Positions 5,611 through 6,533 of a DNA stretch of 6,533 bases are shown here, piece after piece. The position numbers and the translations under genes are program-made. The notes beneath the pieces are model-generated. The model worked only from the letters and a program-made list of their open reading frames with translations, had not been told where the DNA came from and ran no database searches. Source of the stretch: Opitutaceae bacterium (GTDB taxonomy: Bacteria > Verrucomicrobiota > Verrucomicrobiia > Opitutales > Opitutaceae); the NCBI GenBank assembly GCA_016763045.1, contig JAESUN010000180.1, positions 1 to 6,533 of the forward strand, read 5' to 3'. Position 1 is the first letter of the stretch; each line of letters opens with the position of its first letter.

Positions 5611-6516
5611 ATGAATGCTCCTCTAAAAATTGGTCTAGTTGGTTTGGATACATCGCATGTTGTCAGTTTTGCTGATGAGTTTAATGATTCGACTTCTGCA
5701 AACCACATTCCGGGAGCTCGTATTGTCGCAGGTTTTCCCGGTGGGTCGCCAGATATGGAGCTGAGTATTAGTCGAGTGGATGGCTATACAAAGACGTTGA
5801 GAGAGAAGTATGATGTGGAGATTGTGAATTCTCCTGAGGTTGTAGCGGAGAAGGCTGATGCTATCCTTTTGACGACTGTTGATGGTCGTTTGCACAGGGA
5901 TCAATTTTCCAGAATTGCCGAAGCAGGTAAGCCTGTTTTTATTGATAAACCATTGGCTGTTTGCAGTGAAGATGCCATTGCGATTGCAGCGATAGCGAAG
6001 AAAAGAGGGACTCCTCTGATGACTTCTTCGGCGCTTCGATATTCGATGGCTCTGACGGATGTTCTGGAGAGAAAAGGAAGAGAGAATGTGACTGGTGCTG
6101 ATTTTGCCGGACCCATGGTGCTTGTACCCACTTGTCCTGGGTATTTCTGGTATGGAATTCACACGGCTGAGCAGTTATATACGAGCATGGGTAAAGGGTG
6201 TGAAAAGGTTATCGCCCGTTACTCGGAGAATCACGATTCGTTGATTGCTGTCTGGAAAGATGGACGAATAGGTACTTTGAGGGGGAACCGACTGGGGAAT
6301 GATTCTTTTGATGGAATGGTCCATTTTGCGGATGAAATTTGCCATATTGATGTGGCTGCTGCCAAAAAACCTTTTACGAAAAGCCTCTCCGAAGCAGTTC
6401 TTGCATTCCTTTTGACTGGGAATTCTCCGATTGATCTGGAGGAGAGCGTTGAGATTGTTCGTTTTCTGGAAGCTGCCAATGAGAGTCGAGAGAGCGGTAA
6501 AGAAGTGTATCTCTAG
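5611..6516 (+). CDS. Divergent Gfo/Idh/MocA-fold protein
   Basis: This 301-residue protein resembles the Gfo/Idh/MocA dehydrogenases but is short and unusual. The N-terminus KIGLVGLDTSHV (6-17) keeps the first beta strand, but the GxGxxG turn becomes GLDTSH. IDKP (111-114) retains the family's Lys-Pro pair, with Asp in place of the usual Glu. Where the Asp-x-x-x-His pair is expected there is only YGIH (181-184), so the aspartate appears to be missing. The C-terminal substrate half (about 135-270) is compact. It may still be a dehydrogenase with altered cofactor binding, a non-redox enzyme such as a lyase or hydrolase, or a partner protein. It starts 20 bp after the M20 gene, without a Shine-Dalgarno sequence but with the A/T-rich leader TTTTAAAAAAT. 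It is the third gene of the operon and clearly different from the oxidoreductase at 1288. Confidence 0.85.
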   Translation: MNAPLKIGLVGLDTSHVVSFADEFNDSTSANHIPGARIVAGFPGGSPDMELSISRVDGYTKTLREKYDVEIVNSPEVVAEKADAILLTTVDGRLHRDQFSRIAEAGKPVFIDKPLAVCSEDAIAIAAIAKKRGTPLMTSSALRYSMALTDVLERKGRENVTGADFAGPMVLVPTCPGYFWYGIHTAEQLYTSMGKGCEKVIARYSENHDSLIAVWKDGRIGTLRGNRLGNDSFDGMVHFADEICHIDVAAAKKPFTKSLSEAVLAFLLTGNSPIDLEESVEIVRFLEAANESRESGKEVYL

Positions 6517-6520
6517 ATAA

Positions 6521-6527
6521 AAGGGGG
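6521..6527 (+). promoter_or_regulatory. Shine-Dalgarno-like sequence for a gene beyond the right edge
   Basis: AAGGGGG lies five bases after the TAG of the last gene, and the window ends six bases later. This purine-rich stretch would suit the ribosome binding site of a fourth, closely spaced operon gene starting just outside the window. No start codon is visible, so this is an inference. Confidence 0.35.
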
Positions 6528-6533
6528 ATTTCG

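Noticed and set aside
3418..6516. Reading the trio as lysine-biosynthesis genes dapA, dapE and dapB
   Set aside because: The first protein lacks the DHDPS substrate loop, the last is a Gfo-type protein and not a DapB, and the set sits beside an AraC regulator and another Gfo oxidoreductase. The resemblance is only at superfamily level.
1..6533. CRISPR arrays, tRNA or rRNA genes, insertion sequences
   Set aside because: I saw no regularly spaced repeats, tRNA-like cloverleaf, rRNA signature, transposase or terminal inverted repeats.

Overview
The window looks like a stretch of bacterial chromosome, moderately AT-leaning by eye, from a metabolically versatile, probably carbohydrate-degrading bacterium. 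The gene content is an AraC-type regulator, two Gfo/Idh/MocA dehydrogenase-fold proteins, a DapA/NanA-superfamily aldolase or lyase, an M20 amidohydrolase and a YugP-like membrane zinc peptidase. Several starts have weak or no Shine-Dalgarno sequence. This combination is what I would expect in Verrucomicrobiota, Planctomycetota or Lentisphaerota (best guess a marine verrucomicrobium), but there is no rRNA or other marker here, so the taxonomy is inference only.

Layout. The left edge (1-79) may hold the last codons of a plus-strand gene. Bases 80-364 are non-coding and contain an A8/T8-flanked hairpin that fits a bidirectional terminator. An AraC-family regulator runs leftward (1153 to 365). 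A 134-bp divergent intergenic region with a perfect 6-bp inverted repeat separates it from a 383-aa Gfo/Idh/MocA oxidoreductase (1288-2439), which is closed by a strong 12-bp-stem terminator (2484-2513). A membrane-bound zinc metallopeptidase of the YugP type follows (about 2585-3289), with weak alternative hairpins after it. Next comes a 128-bp gap with two inverted repeats, and then a tight three-gene operon: a DapA/NanA-superfamily protein (3418-4455), an M20 deacylase/peptidase (4487-5590) and a short, divergent Gfo/Idh/MocA-fold protein (5611-6516). The intergenic gaps in this operon are 31 and 20 bp. A purine-rich Shine-Dalgarno-like stretch after the last stop suggests that the operon continues beyond the window.

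How the genes may work together. The likeliest reading is a small catabolic locus under AraC-type control. One dehydrogenase oxidises or reduces a sugar, cyclitol or sugar-acid-like substrate. The M20 enzyme removes an acyl or aminoacyl group. The DapA/NanA-type enzyme carries out a Schiff-base retro-aldol or dehydration step. The second Gfo-fold protein has lost both the classical dinucleotide glycine motif and the usual Asp-x-x-x-His pair, so its chemistry is open. The substrate cannot be read from the sequence. The YugP-like gene between the two halves looks functionally unrelated.
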